From: Metridium senile
Taxonomy: Eukaryota > Cnidaria > Anthozoa > Actiniaria > Metridiidae
Length of the DNA stretch: 64,000 bases
Direction: 5' to 3'
Assembly: GCA_949775045.1 (NCBI GenBank)
Contig: OX459099.1
Location: 6,159,937 to 6,223,936 of the forward strand
Numbering within the stretch: the first letter of the stretch is position 1; the number at the start of each line of letters is the position of its first letter. Shown in pieces: positions 45,901-57,077 of the stretch. The translations under genes and the position numbers were made by a program. The notes beneath the pieces are model-generated. The model did no database searches. It saw nothing but the letters and a program-made list of their open reading frames with translations, and was not told the DNA's origin.

Positions 45901-48380
45901 CGAAGAGTTGCAAATACTAAATGAGCTTGGTGTTTGGACGCTAGGCGTTAGGAGAGTAGACACTGTACTTGCACAAGTGGCAGAAGAAACTAAGGAAGAC
46001 TCTGAAGATGTTGAGAATGGAACGTTGCACCCAGATGAACTTGGATGGATATCATGGGCTAGGTGAGTAGCTGCAAAACTAGTTGTTGTACAGACTGCAA
46101 CAGAAGTAGTTGAGGAATTTATATATGTTGAAGCTGATGATCTAGGGCTTTGCTTTGGGATGGTAGCTTCAGTTACACTAGAACGTTCACACCTAGAAGT
46201 AGGCTCTATGATGTTACACGATGAAGTGCTGTTCGTTAGTGAATACACTGATGGAGAAGGAGTCAAGAAAGACTTTGAGGTAGTGGTACTTGACGAATTG
46301 TTGAAACATGACATACTTGAACTTTTCACACCAGAATTTGTGATTTGTGATTGTTGTTGCATTCCATTAGCATTGTTGATATCATTATATTGTGATGATG
46401 TCAAGGTCAGGTGTTGTTGCGAACCAAAATACATTGGATATATCATCATACAAGGTATAGAACTGTTCTGCAGTGATCTCATATGTGGAATACTTAACAT
46501 GCTTGAAAGTGTGGATCCTGGATTGTAAGAAATCGGGAACGTGGATCTTGTAGCATTCCTCAAATCAATACTATACCCTTGACCGCTAGGTGTTGCAAAA
46601 TAAGACATTGATCCATTGTTTAAAAGCATCATGCCATTGGAAAATCCGAAATGTGGATTAATGGACGCTGGAGTGTTAGATATCAAAGGTCGCACAACAA
46701 CAGCTCCATTGGATAATCCAGACTGGCGATATGGTGTGGCAATGGCATTGCTGTTTTTGACACCTGGTGTGTTTTCTTTAGCTTTATTTGTACATGTATG
46801 TGTGGTTTGCTGATTCAAATCTTTAGTGTTCAGTAAAGGTTCTGGTGCTATGAATTTTGATTCGTGTTCTTGATGTTTATCTGTTGAATTAGGTGTTTGT
46901 AAATGTCTACTTGATTCATTAGTTGAAAATCTCTTGCTTGTATCACTTTGAATGCTGGACTTTGAACCATTGTATATATCCCTTTCTGTTGCGCCATCTA
47001 ATGTGTTTTCACTGGTAATTGCTTGTGAATGTCTATCTGAAGATGTCTTTTGTACATCACTGCCATCAGGAATACTTAATTTTTGTTGTGAATATTTCTC
47101 ATTGAATTGTTTCATAACAAGTACACTTTGTAAGTTTTCCAGCAAACTCAAATCACAGGATTCTTCTTCTTGAAGATCACAGGTTACATCATCATCGTTT
47201 CCTTCTCCATCGATTTCAGTTGTGAATTTATAAGACTCAGTATTACTTTCATGCTCTTTTGTAAATGTCTTCATATGATTTTCACGGTTTTTCTGATATT
47301 TTGTATCCTTCTCTAATATCATTTGCAAATTTTCATGATTTTCAGAACTGTTTAACTGTTCTAAGACCAGTTCTTGCTCAATTTTTGGGGTGGTATTTGG
47401 TACTTTAGCTTCATCCGGTGAAATGACAGTCACTGGGCGATAGTTCAGCAGAGCTGCAGGTGGCGGTGTTGATGGAACATATTGTATTCCTAATAGTATG
47501 AAAAATAATATTCAGGCAATCGAAATACTTACTGTGCGACTCGCCGTACCACAGTCACTTACAAAAACTTTTGATGAATTTTTGACACTATTTTGACATT
47601 TTTTCATCTCAATCGAACCAATCAGGTACAAGTTTATATCAAGAGGCGGAGTTTATATCGAGAGGCGGAGACTTTAAACTTTGATGTCTGTAATTGGTCC
47701 GATTGAGATGAAAAAATGTCAAAATAATGTCAAAAATTCATCAAAAGTTTTTGTAAGTGACTACGGTATAGGGCGAGTCGCACAGTAACATGATAATAAT
47801 CAGTATTTAAATATTGATCAAATAATTTTTTTTTTTTTGTTCAATCCTATTTTTACTTATTTTCAAATGACACTGGGTAGAAAATGGATAATATACAGTT
47901 TAATGACTATTCAAGAGGTAAAAAATACTACTGACCTGGAGTGTCATTTGTGTCGTCACTTTGGTCATTCCGAATTGCTGTCTGATATGTAAAAAACTTT
48001 GCCGAATCGTTTTCAACAACCTTAAAACAAAAAATAAACAAATTTACATTTTTGACATAAATGTGTTCATTTACTGACAAATAAAAGTAATGTTTATTGA
48101 GGCATGCTGTAGTTTTGAGTACTATTAAAATACCTTTTCGCGAGGTTTTTCAGCTCGAGTTTCATTTGGAATTATCCATTCTCTTTCTTTTCTGTTATTT
48201 GAGTTAAAAAGCATTTCATCTGCGATAAAATATAACAATTAACGTTCAAGTTCAGTCTGCAAAACTATAAGTCTTTGGTAGAGCTTTCTTCTTACCTTTC
48301 TCGTAAAAGGCGCCATTGAGGTTTTCACTTTCGTCTTCCCCAAATTGGCCATTTACTCCTTGAAACTCCTGGTTTTCCAT
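39934..48380 (-). CDS. SP/TP-rich basic, probably nuclear protein, unrecognised
   Basis: Exons in transcript order: 48380-48296, 48219-48134, 48020-47936, 47489-45711, 45394-45149, 44708-44629, 44206-43857, 42110-42058, 41645-39934. They join in frame to 4476 nt (1491 aa). The large fourth exon (593 codons) is S/T/N-rich with many SP/TP sites. Exon 7 is basic (ATKRRKYNKK, RVEDKDRKRERE). Exons 8-9 start with ILSHASEYVEGLVKRLEDQ and ERLQHACSLFLL, a helix with zipper-like leucine spacing. The C-terminus is very basic (RPKRKYRKRQPK, PKKAKKPPKSR) with further SP/TP sites, suggesting nuclear localisation and CDK-type phosphorylation. I do not recognise the family. A divergent bHLH-zipper-like end is possible, but no helix 1 is visible. 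Weakest points are the exon 7/8 join and the exon 9 acceptor (CTCGAG|AT), which lacks a good pyrimidine tract; exons 8-9 could belong to another gene if exon 7 instead ends at TAA 43853-43855. Confidence 0.68.
41711..42008. mobile_element. Long-armed foldback MITE
   Basis: ATACACCTATTTCAGAAAAGG at the left and CCTTTTTTGAAATAGGTGTAT at the right begin arms of roughly 130 bp (GTCATTCCAAGACCCAAGTG and its complement inside). It fills most of the last intron of the SP/TP-rich gene. A solo end (CCTTTTTTGAATTAGGTGTAT) occurs at 53726-53746. Confidence 0.75.
42726..42821. repeat. Foldback inside an ACGCGCG-rich element
   Basis: CAGTTATAAAGCACTTGGGG pairs with CCCCGCGTGCTTTATAACTG, and TGTCAGAACAC pairs with GTGTTCTGACA. 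Flanking sequence to about 42590 and 42845 carries more inverted segments (CACGCGCG). Intron 7 of the SP/TP-rich gene. Confidence 0.6.
43011..43107. repeat. GC-rich perfect-like hairpin
   Basis: AAACAGTATGTTTTGTGGTC...CCGAGACC pairs with GGTCTCGGGACCACAAAACA...CTGTTT. The stem is about 40 bp and the loop GAGGCGGAGCCGA. It may be part of the adjoining element that carries TTGTTATATACCAACTGTCA. Confidence 0.7.
43132..43612. mobile_element. Non-autonomous DNA transposon, about 480 bp
   Basis: TTGTTATATACCAACTGTCA at the left and TGACAGTTGGTATATAACAA at the right are perfect inverted repeats. The interior is unique and non-coding. Intron 7 of the SP/TP-rich gene. Confidence 0.65.
43610..43803. 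mobile_element. Palindromic copy of the ACCGTAAAAAATGTTGAC family
   Basis: ATGAAATTTGTAACACCGTA...TTGACTTAAC is followed by a reverse-oriented and then a forward-oriented GACGAAGGGCTAAAG motif, then the complementary arm GTTAAGTCAACATTTTTT...AATTTCAT. The two motifs face each other around 43683-43713. Confidence 0.65.
44267..44511. mobile_element. Second copy of the MITE found at the GABP-beta exon 2 donor
   Basis: It begins ATACTAAGGAGGATTTTATT and shares CAATATTGAGGGGxGAGGTTCAC, GTTACAAATTGTATxCTGTTTTAT, ATATTTTTGCCAAxCAGGAAGGGG and AATATTTGGAAAAG with 27091-27477. It lies in the intron between exons 6 and 7 of the SP/TP-rich gene. Confidence 0.7.
45425..45640. repeat. (CAAT)n microsatellite, imperfect
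   Basis: Long runs of TCAATCAATCAATC broken by CAAACAAACAA and AATTAATTAA occupy most of an intron of the SP/TP-rich gene. Confidence 0.9.
47530..47787. mobile_element. Foldback MITE with TACTGTGCGACTCGCC ends
   Basis: TACTGTGCGACTCGCC at the left and GGCGAGTCGCACAGTA at the right are inverted. The arms continue with AGTCACTTACAAAAACTTTT, its complement and more. Intron 3 of the SP/TP-rich gene. Confidence 0.8.
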
Positions 48381-48702
48381 AATGGAAACCAAAAACTTAT
48401 ACTAACTTATTTGACAAAATGTTGGCTGAATTAAGTGTCCAACAAGGAGAAACTGTGGAGAAAGTCGGGCTAGTTTGGCTCGTAGATGATCATACTCCGA
48501 CTCTTTGATTCAAACTTTTGCATCAAAAATTACCAATATTTCTCTTCCACTCTCCCAAAAACCTACATCAACAACTCTTTAAACACTAATACTTTGATTA
48601 AGTGTTATTTACGGTAAGATTGCCTAACATTTTTGAATAAAAGCCGACAAAATTTACGCAGCCTTCATTGATACGAACTTGCAGAGAAAGTAGCGAAACA
48701 AA

Positions 48703-48729
48703 ATGGCGGCAAGATGTAGACCACGTGAC
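48703..48729 (-). promoter_or_regulatory. ATGGCGGC and CACGTGAC motifs upstream of the SP/TP-rich gene
   Basis: About 330 bp upstream of the start codon, ATGGCGGC (YY1-like) and a CCACGTGACC E-box lie within 27 bp. This is typical of housekeeping-type promoters. Use is inferred from position only. Confidence 0.35.
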
Positions 48730-48920
48730 CATCCATGCCAATTAAGAACGTTAGGGAGGGGTGGGATAGACAGAACACAAAAAGAAATAAACATCGAGAA
48801 ATAAAACCATGCATGGTTTCTTCCATTTTTTCATTATCCCGTCCCACGGAGTCATTAAATATACAATTACAATGGTGTTCAAACTGTTTATTGATAATTG
48901 GCATCAAATTTTACATTCTT

Positions 48921-49183
48921 AGGGACTTGTCAGAAATTATCAGGGGGGAGGTGGGGGGTGGAAACTGGGGGAGGGTCATCACTTTTTAAGAACCTAAAAA
49001 GGGAGGGTCACAAAATAATAATCCACCAAAAATGAGGATTGTGCAAAAGAAGACACTGTGACATAGGGTAGGGTCAAGATATTATGATCCTTTACTTTGG
49101 GAGGGTCATGAAATTTTCATCACTTCATTTCAAAACTCCACCCCCTCCCCCCCCCCCCCCCTGCTAATTTCTGACAAGTCCCT
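48921..49183. mobile_element. Foldback MITE with AGGGACTTGTCAGAAATT ends
   Basis: AGGGACTTGTCAGAAATTAT...GGGGGGAGGTGGGG is matched by CCACCCCCTCCCCC...CTAATTTCTGACAAGTCCCT. The poly-C run at about 49147-49162 is part of the right arm. Confidence 0.75.
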
Positions 49184-49714
49184 TATCACACCCATTTTGT
49201 TAAATATTTCAGTACATGCAAATATGAAAAAATTTAACCAGATTACAAATAAAATGGAAACTAAGTGCTGGTGAACAAGAACTTTATCTGTTGTGTTATG
49301 ACTTATCGGCGTTTAAATAAATTCTTATAAATGTATAAGCTTTTATAAACTTACACGACTACATCAGCTATGGTGTAAAAAAAATTATCGTGTTTAAATA
49401 AATATTGTTATTAAATTATAAGTTACTTTAAATATATTTAGTGGTGCAATGAGTAATTAGATAATAAATACTTGTGTTTTAAATTTTATATAAGTTAATG
49501 TTTATAAATTAATCGTTGATAACAAAAACTTTGTTTTCGTCATTATTAAATTGCAATATTAGAGACACAAATGACCTTTTCATGCTGTCCCTTTTCAATA
49601 TGAATATTATCATAATTCAATGTGGTCATGCAAAATATCTGCATAATATTGTGGGATTTTGACACACAAAATTAAGTACAAAATGATACAAAAAGTGAGT
49701 ATATGACACTTTTA

Positions 49715-49927
49715 CAGTGAGGATACTCGAACCGTGAACACTTGACTTTTTTCATGCTACTATTTTCTGAGCCTTCTACTGCTCCAAAACCTCTAAAAAT
49801 GAAACAGTGAGTTCTAATACACTAAGTGTTCATAATACATCTTATTTCTAATCTAATCGCTCATGGGATGTGGGTTAAAAAAAGTAACAAAAAACTCAAA
49901 GTGTTCATGGTTCGAGTATCCTCACTG
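49715..49927. mobile_element. TA-flanked MITE with CAGTGAGGATACTCGAACC ends
   Basis: CAGTGAGGATACTCGAACCG at the left and GGTTCGAGTATCCTCACTG at the right are inverted, with TA on both flanks (49713-49714, 49928-49929). The CAGTGAG end is shared with the element at 26362-26619, suggesting one superfamily. Confidence 0.8.
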
Positions 49928-50597
49928 TAAATAATGTTCTAACCATGAACATACACTACCCATAAATCAACATATGGCAAACATTTTGAATGTCCATAGA
50001 CTTGCTCCAAGTCTCGCTCGTTAAATTTTCCGTTGATTGGGGTTCCTGTTTTTTCAGAAAATCATATCGGCCGAAAGCTTTCCAAAGGGAATCACGAGGA
50101 AGAGGGAGAACAATGGGAACGATGGGTGGCCAATAATATTTTCGGAAAACTTGGATCAAGTCTAGAATGCCCATATATATGATCTACACGTTCAATATAC
50201 CCACACATTGCCTCCTATTATATCAGAATATTGATTAAGCTATAATTAATTCTGACTTAAGCTGGTAAAAAAAAATTATAATGGATATACACTCGTAAAT
50301 GACACTACATAAAGAAATAATTTCCCTTCACCCTGTGCAAGAATGGGAAACTAATAGTTAGTAGTTGACTATTAATAATAATAAGCTTTATTTAACCTGA
50401 TAAACCAATCAGCGATCTTAAAGGATTAGCTGGTATCAACTGGTGATCATTAACCAATCATTAGATTTTTTTTTTTAAGTAGTCATATTGTTTGTATGTG
50501 TGAATGGGTGAAGGAAAATGAATGTTATTCACAACAAATGATAGCTATATATAGTACAGAAGTAATGCATTGCAGTATAATGCATTAATATAACTGA

Positions 50598-52122
50598 TCA
50601 CTCCTGCCTCTGATAGCGAAACAGACTGTCACCTCGGCGTTTCATCATGAAGTGAGCGATGGCGAGGCCAATTAGGACGCCAACAGCAATCATCAAGAAT
50701 GCTACACCTACCACAGCACCAGTGGGGACTCCTTTCTTCATTGGGCGTTTGTCTCCTTTTCCTCCTTTGGGTTTCTTAGTTGGGGTGGCCATGGAGTTGT
50801 AAAAGTAATCCTTGTCAGCAATGACCTTCATTAGCTTGGCAGTGACTATAAAACAATGTTGGAAAATTTAACTTGACAGAAATCATGAAAACATTACTTG
50901 CATTCACATAATATTACCTGCACTCACTTGTGCTAAAAATGGGAAAAGATCTATATTGTGTTGGTAGGAGTACACATGCAGCATTAGAAGGACAAGACAT
51001 TTCATTGTATAACAAAGCTCAAAGATCCAGAGAAGTTATGTGCAACACATAATTACCGATTATACATATATTCTCTGTTTCGGTAAACTATTTATATTTT
51101 ACAAATTTTATCTTCGAGTGTTGAAATTATCTTTCACAAGTGAGCGCAGCAAAACGAGTGAGAGATTTTCAACATGAGAAGATAAAATTTGTATTTCCAA
51201 GCGACCATGTAATGTTTTGTTTATTATATAATTATCAATGAAAATAAAATAAAACTTTTTTTTAATAAGTTTTGGTAAAGCTGTGTAACCATATATAGTG
51301 ATGATATCTTCACATGTGAAAGTAACATGTTATTTTCACATGTGAAGATATCAATTTTTAGAAACAGAGAAATATAGGTATTTCATTGACAATTATAGAC
51401 ATTATATAATAAAACTGATTAAGCTCATAGCCAGTATTTATGTCATCTGCACTCACCAGGATTTTTCCAAGATATAACCAGATCTCCAGCCATCACTTTC
51501 TTTTTCAATGCATCTACAGCTGTTTTCAGGTCATTCTCATGATCTGGTGCATGTACTGGTGGTCTGCCCAGGAGAGTAAACCAAACCATGATGCTATTAT
51601 CGCCTTGTCCATTCTTAAAATAAACAGCAATGATTGTAAACAACATAATATTATACAGGCATTAGAAAAGGTATATCTTTTGAACTGATTCTATAAGATC
51701 AGAGAGAGAAAATTAATGGGAAGGGCATGCAGCCCAAACTGGGGATGCATACTAATACATTCTTTTTTGATTCAATTCAATTTATTTCAATTCAATTTAT
51801 TTATATTAAAATTATACTTATTATTTTAATATATTACAAAAATATTAATGTTAATGTTAACTGAAAAAAAAAAAAAAAAATTGAATTAAAAAAAAAATAT
51901 ATATATACAGCGATTTGCAAAAACTTTGACTCATTTGTACATATATAAATATATATCAAAATAATATAAGAAATTATGGGATATGATAACTGATATTTTT
52001 TTCGAGTTGCCTATGACTTGGGCTATCTGAAAAAAATATCAGGGATCATATCCCATAATTTCCTATATTGTTTTGATATACTTGTATGTATATGGCAAAA
52101 TGGTCAAAGTCTTTGCAAATCG

Positions 52123-52198
<76 letters not shown>

Positions 52199-52409
52199 CG
52201 ATTTGCAAAAACTTTGACTCATTTGTACATATATAAATATATATCAAAATAATATAAGAAATTATGGGATATGATAACTGATATTTTTTTCGAGTTGCCT
52301 ATGACTTGGGCTATCTGAAAAAAATATCAGTTATCATATCCCATAATTTCTTATATTATTTTGATATATATTTATATATGTACAAATGAGTCAAAGTTTT
52401 TGCAAATCG

Positions 52410-52485
<76 letters not shown>

Positions 52486-55400
52486 ATTCATTTAATATAA
52501 TTATGTTACATCATAAAGTATACGTACCTTAAGACTATCAACCCTCAGAGGGGATATCTTAGAAGACTGAGCAATGGCATTCCTTACAGCAAGGTTAAAT
52601 TGCATTTCCTGTTTGTACACCATCTTTTTCCAATCACCTGGAAACAACAAAATTTACAATCAAATTGGTTAATTAATTATTCTTCAAAGGTCTAAAATGT
52701 TATCACTGTCACTGGTAACATGTAACCCAGTACAACAGGTTGGTTGATATCTAAACCGGCTCCCCAAACCTGTATATATGCTGGTGAGAACGGTGGCATA
52801 TCACCTAGCAGGACTATGAGCAAGACCTGTGAAAAGGCGGTTGAGCTCAAATATAAGCCAACAGACAGTATATGCAAAATGTGTACACCAGTTATGGTCC
52901 AAATAATAACCACTGGTGATGTGTGGAGTTGCGACCCCATCACCCTACTCAATTTGCATTGGAAAGTTTAAAGACTTGGCTGATGAATCCATGAGTGAGT
53001 GTTACAAATTTCATTATTAAATAATATTACCTATCGTTTATATCAAACACTGACACAGCCTATACTAGTTTACTTGCTAGTTTTCATTCATAATAAAGAA
53101 ATTTAATTAAATCTGGAATAAAAGATTATAGCTAGTTCTAAATAAGACATAAAGAAAAACAAACAGGTCATGACCAGTGATTATAAACTTACCAGGAAAT
53201 TTCAAAGAAATGATGTTCTTTTCACCAGTGAAACAAGGCGCAATACTGAACACATGAAGAGGTACTAGTTCTCCATCAAAGTTGAGGATATTCATGCTAC
53301 TTACTAGCGTCATGTTTGGTCCATAGGCATCAATTTTGAGCAAAACTTGTGACTGGTTTTTAAGGGATCCAGCTCTCATGTTCCATTGTGGCTTGGAGAA
53401 GTAGTACTGTGATGTCATCTTGAAAAAAACATCAACCATGATTATAAAGACATGCTTTACATATATGCCTGCTTTTGGAACAGCAGAGGATATTGCAAGT
53501 TCAAATGGGTCAAACAGTACCATAGATGATATTTTTACTTTTTATTTTAAATTTGTAAATTGTGCCAAGATTTCATGTGGTGCACTGTATAAGAACCTCT
53601 TTATTATGTAACAATTTTTTGACAAAGATGAGGTGTATATCAAGATAATAACAAAGTTGAGGTTATTATCCGCTGATATTTGTTGAAGCTGACAGTAATT
53701 ATTTTAGCATAATATATTCAACCTTTTTTGAATTAGGTGTATACATAGACTTTATGCTATACACTATTATTACCATTATTAATAAATTATAAATGTTTAA
53801 TTAGGCCAACAATTCAGAAACAATTACCTCAATCTTACTGTAAACTGACTTTCTTTTAAACATCCAAACATCAGCTTCAATACCACGGACATTAGCACTA
53901 CCTACATACACTACAGCAGATTTATTTGCATGAAGAAACATCATCTCTGTTGGATTCATCATTTCCAAATGATGTCCTTTGGTTTCCTTGCCATCCCAGG
54001 GAGTATTCTTTTTTGTGAGCCGTGTGGCATTTTGGCAAACAAAGCCAGATATATTGTACTTCACACCATGTTGAAAGTCATGGATGATTCTTGTTTCTCC
54101 GTAGCCTTTATGTCGGTAGTCGTAGTATTGAAACATGACAAGTTTTCTATCAAAATCATAATGCTCCTATATGAAATGACAAGAAAAATTTGATATAGAT
54201 TAATGTCTAGAATATGTAAATCATTCAATTATATAATAAATCTACAGACAACATCAGAAGATTCATACTTTGGGCAAATGATTCACTAACTGACTCACTG
54301 AATTGATAAAAATGCATGAATGAATGAATAAATGGTTGAACGAATGGTTGAATGAATGAATGCATGAATGAATGCACAAATGAATTAATGGATGCACAGG
54401 TAGAAAAATGAATGAATGAAATAAATGAATGAATGAATGATTTAATGGATGTCCCAATCAATCAATAAAAAATATTAAGGCTTGGTAGGTTGAGTGTTTG
54501 AATGGATGAATGTTTGTTAATTGGTATGAGACAGTTATTTGATTTGCTTATTGGCTACCTTAAGCTGCATGATAGTCTTAGTGTTAGGGATGACAGTCTC
54601 AATTTCCAGGCTAAATACAAGTGGCATCTTAGGCAAAGGTTTCTTGTCCTTCATTCCTTCGCAGAAAATTCCATTGGGTACCATGAATACATGTGGATCT
54701 GGCTTTGCAGCATTAAAGGAAAAGAAGTCATAGATGTGATGGAAAGAGTGTGTTTTGTTGGGAAGGCTTTGGTTACCGAAATAAAATGATGTGCCATTGA
54801 CAGTTGCTCTTACAACCTGCATGTCTCTGCTATTTGGCATGGACCAACCAGGAATTGAGAAGAAATAGTCAATCAAGTAGGAATGATGTTCAAGGTTGAT
54901 ACAAGCTTGCCAATGGAAACATCTGAAATAATAATGGTGATCAATAAGACAATGGAGATTTTGAGTAGCAATGATGACCATGATATGAATGATGACAATG
55001 ATGATGACAATGATGATGATGACAAGGGTGATTGTGATGAAGATGATTTTAGAAATTCATAATGACAATATATGACGTTAATCACAATGTTGGTGATGCC
55101 AATGATGATGATGATGATGGTGTTATGATGTTGATAATATTGAAATGATGGTATAAATAATGATAATGATGGACATAAAATGTATCACAAGAGCTAGCAA
55201 CAAGTTTTAAAGATTTATGTGTTTATAATTCAAAATATATTTCTCATGCTCAAAAATATTTATTACATTTAGAAATTATACAAATTTAAATAAACATACT
55301 TTATATAATAAGAAAATCAATCTTTGTTTAAAAAAATTGTCAATTATTAGGTTAATATGGCAACCTTGCTCTTTTATATGTTATCAAAGTTATCCAGTTC

Positions 55401-56878
55401 CAATATTAATTACTGCGGTTTTTGACTTTCTGCGAACTCAGACATACCCACAGCTTATTGTGAAACACGTTTTTAGCTGCTGTCAATCAAAACTAATTAG
55501 TCAGCACCTTTTAAATCCTTGATTGACGGCAGCTATTAAAAAACATATTTCACAACAAGCCTTTGAAATGTCTGAGTTCGCAGAAATTCGAAAACCGCAG
55601 TAATACTGTGTTTCTTTATTTTTGGTGAGATTGTCATATTTATGCAAGCAATTTGTGATAAATATGTATAGTCACAATCGCTCTAACATTTTATTAAGAT
55701 AGCAACTCACGGATGAACACAAAACGTTGAAAACGATAGCTTTAAAAACCATGTCACGAAGAATAAAAAGTAAATTGAACATAAAAAGTAAATAGAACGG
55801 TCTTTGCGTTAATTGTAAGTATTTTATATGTTATTTCGGGATTTTTTTTCCGGTCACCCGAGAATAAGTTTCGGTTGCCCGAGAATGGGTTCGGCGCCCG
55901 AGAATAAGTACTCCGAGTGCATGAATAAACTTCGCTCAAATGTCTGTTTGCGAAATGATATATTTACACAAAAAAACTTATAAAAGTGTCTAATACAGTG
56001 AATATTATTAACATGGTAAGTAAAAAAAAAACCTCAACAGAATCGCATTATTTTCGTGTAATTTGCTTTGGTGCCCAAGAATAGGTACCAACACATTATA
56101 TATAGCATATAAAATGAAGTACCAATCATGTGATATTCACATGCATTGTCATTAAATATTTATGTAAAACAAAATGAAGAAAAAAATGAAGAAAAAAATG
56201 AAGAAATCGATTAAAAGTAATAAAAAAGTTTAAATAAATATTGTCAAGATATTTTTGAATAAAATGCAGAAAGGAGGTCATCAGTTCATATTTCCACAAT
56301 TGACGATTGATAAAAAATGTATAATAATAACCTTTTATACAGAGTTTCAGCAAACAATGTTGACCTATGGTACAAAGGGTATCAAAAAAAGCCAAAGTGT
56401 TGAACAACTATACTTACGGAATTCCTCGAACGGTCGTATTTCCAAGATAAGTTTCATTAAATTTAGCTCCAAACCGAAACAGATCAGCAATGCCCTCGAT
56501 CTTTGAGCTGTTTCGACCGAAGGATGGATGGCCATGCATTGTGTTGATATCCTGCACCGTGCAATTCTTGAATTTCAAGTTCATCGCCATCATTTCGTTC
56601 TCGTTGTAGTTGTAAATCACATAAGTACTTTGGCCATTTTTCACTCGTCTTATTGCTCCTTTGTTGGCATCTTTATCGTAATATTCTGTCAAAAGCATCG
56701 AGTAGTTTCGATTCACGATAGTCGCTGCCCGTTGTGCGGTGAATGCATTCGGCAAACTAGGCAACTTTGGGCCGTCGTATTTGTCTGTATTTGCTTGACA
56801 AAATGGAAATGCTTGGCCTTGAGCAAGCTGCAACCATGGAAGTACAGATAGAACAATAAAGGAAAGCAAACGAGCCAT
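50598..56878 (-). CDS. Type I membrane glycoprotein with LolA-like ectodomain
   Basis: Exons in transcript order: 56878-56418, 54922-54559, 54166-53828, 53418-53193, 52637-52528, 51613-51457, 50845-50598. They total 1905 nt (634 aa) in frame. The start was chosen at [16 protein letters not shown] because it opens a signal peptide ending near AQGQAFPFC. In-frame Met codons lie upstream (56896, 56986). The ectodomain has about twelve N-x-S/T sequons, conserved-looking Cys residues and EYYD...[15 protein letters not shown] and VCQNATR segments. These resemble the LolA-like lipoprotein-binding fold reported for secreted invertebrate proteins of unknown role. A juxtamembrane [18 protein letters not shown] stretch precedes a single hydrophobic helix at about residues 595-620, then a short basic tail ([14 protein letters not shown]). 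Topology is well supported; family assignment is moderate and function unknown. Confidence 0.85.
51908..52125. mobile_element. TA-flanked palindromic MITE, copy 1
   Basis: CAGCGATTTGCAAAAACTTT at the left and AAAGTCTTTGCAAATCGCTG at the right are inverted, flanked by TA within a (TA)n tract. The arms cover nearly the whole element. Intron 5 of the LolA-like gene. Confidence 0.85.
52127..52195. repeat. (TA)n microsatellite between two MITE copies
   Basis: About 70 bp of pure TA separate the two palindromic elements, and a second (TA)n tract follows to about 52480. The frame across it is an artefact. Confidence 0.95.
52196..52412. mobile_element. TA-flanked palindromic MITE, copy 2 (nearly perfect hairpin)
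   Basis: Same family and orientation as 51908-52125, but its arms are almost identical, including CATTTGTACATATATAAATA and its complement. It is therefore a younger insertion or one homogenised by gene conversion. Confidence 0.9.
52995..53080. mobile_element. Fragment of the dispersed ACTAGTATAGG family
   Basis: ACAAATTTCATTATTAAATA...CCTATCGTTTATATCAAACA...CAGCCTATACTAGTTTACTT is the reverse complement of the family's left part. Intron 4 of the LolA-like gene. Confidence 0.65.
54310..54445. repeat. (AATG)n microsatellite
   Basis: Imperfect AATGAATGAATG repeats with GGTTGAACGAATGG interruptions, in intron 2 of the LolA-like gene. The His/Ser/Phe-rich frames on the other strand are artefacts. 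Confidence 0.85.
54960..55160. repeat. GATGAT/ACAATGATG-rich microsatellite
   Basis: Imperfect (GAT)n within intron 1 of the LolA-like gene, similar in kind to the arrays in the acidic-protein gene. Confidence 0.75.
55409..55605. mobile_element. Foldback MITE with ATTACTGCGGTTTT ends
   Basis: ATTACTGCGGTTTTTGACTT...CTGCGAACTCAGACA pairs with TGTCTGAGTTCGCAG...CGAAAACCGCAGTAAT. The inner AGCTGCTGTCAATCA pairs with TGATTGACGGCAGCT. Intron 1 of the LolA-like gene. Confidence 0.75.
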
Positions 56879-57077
56879 TTCTAAACTGTATAACATCCAG
56901 TTATTTCCGCCTTCACTTCTCGGACTTTTGCATAACTTGTCGAAAGTCGCTGTATAGTACTGGGCCGGACTTCGATGACCTAGCAAAAATTCATGGCACC
57001 AAGGAACCGGAATGTTGGACGCTGGATTATGGATCTTTGGAATATTGGAAACCCAATCGATCGATCGATCGAGTTGT

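Larger units (their letters stand above)
48381..50597. other. Intergenic region between two minus-strand genes
   Basis: It contains the promoter side of the SP/TP-rich gene, two MITEs (48921-49183, 49715-49927) and AT-rich sequence. A minus-strand AATAAA near 50387 could end the upstream membrane-protein gene. The frame at 49956-50174 shows no recognisable domain. Confidence 0.5.

Noticed and set aside
49956..50174. 72-codon minus-strand frame
   Set aside because: No recognisable domain and no splice partner; probably 3' untranslated sequence of the LolA-like gene or old transposon sequence.
52018..52236. Tyr/Ile repeat frame
   Set aside because: Translation of the (TA)n microsatellite between two MITE copies.
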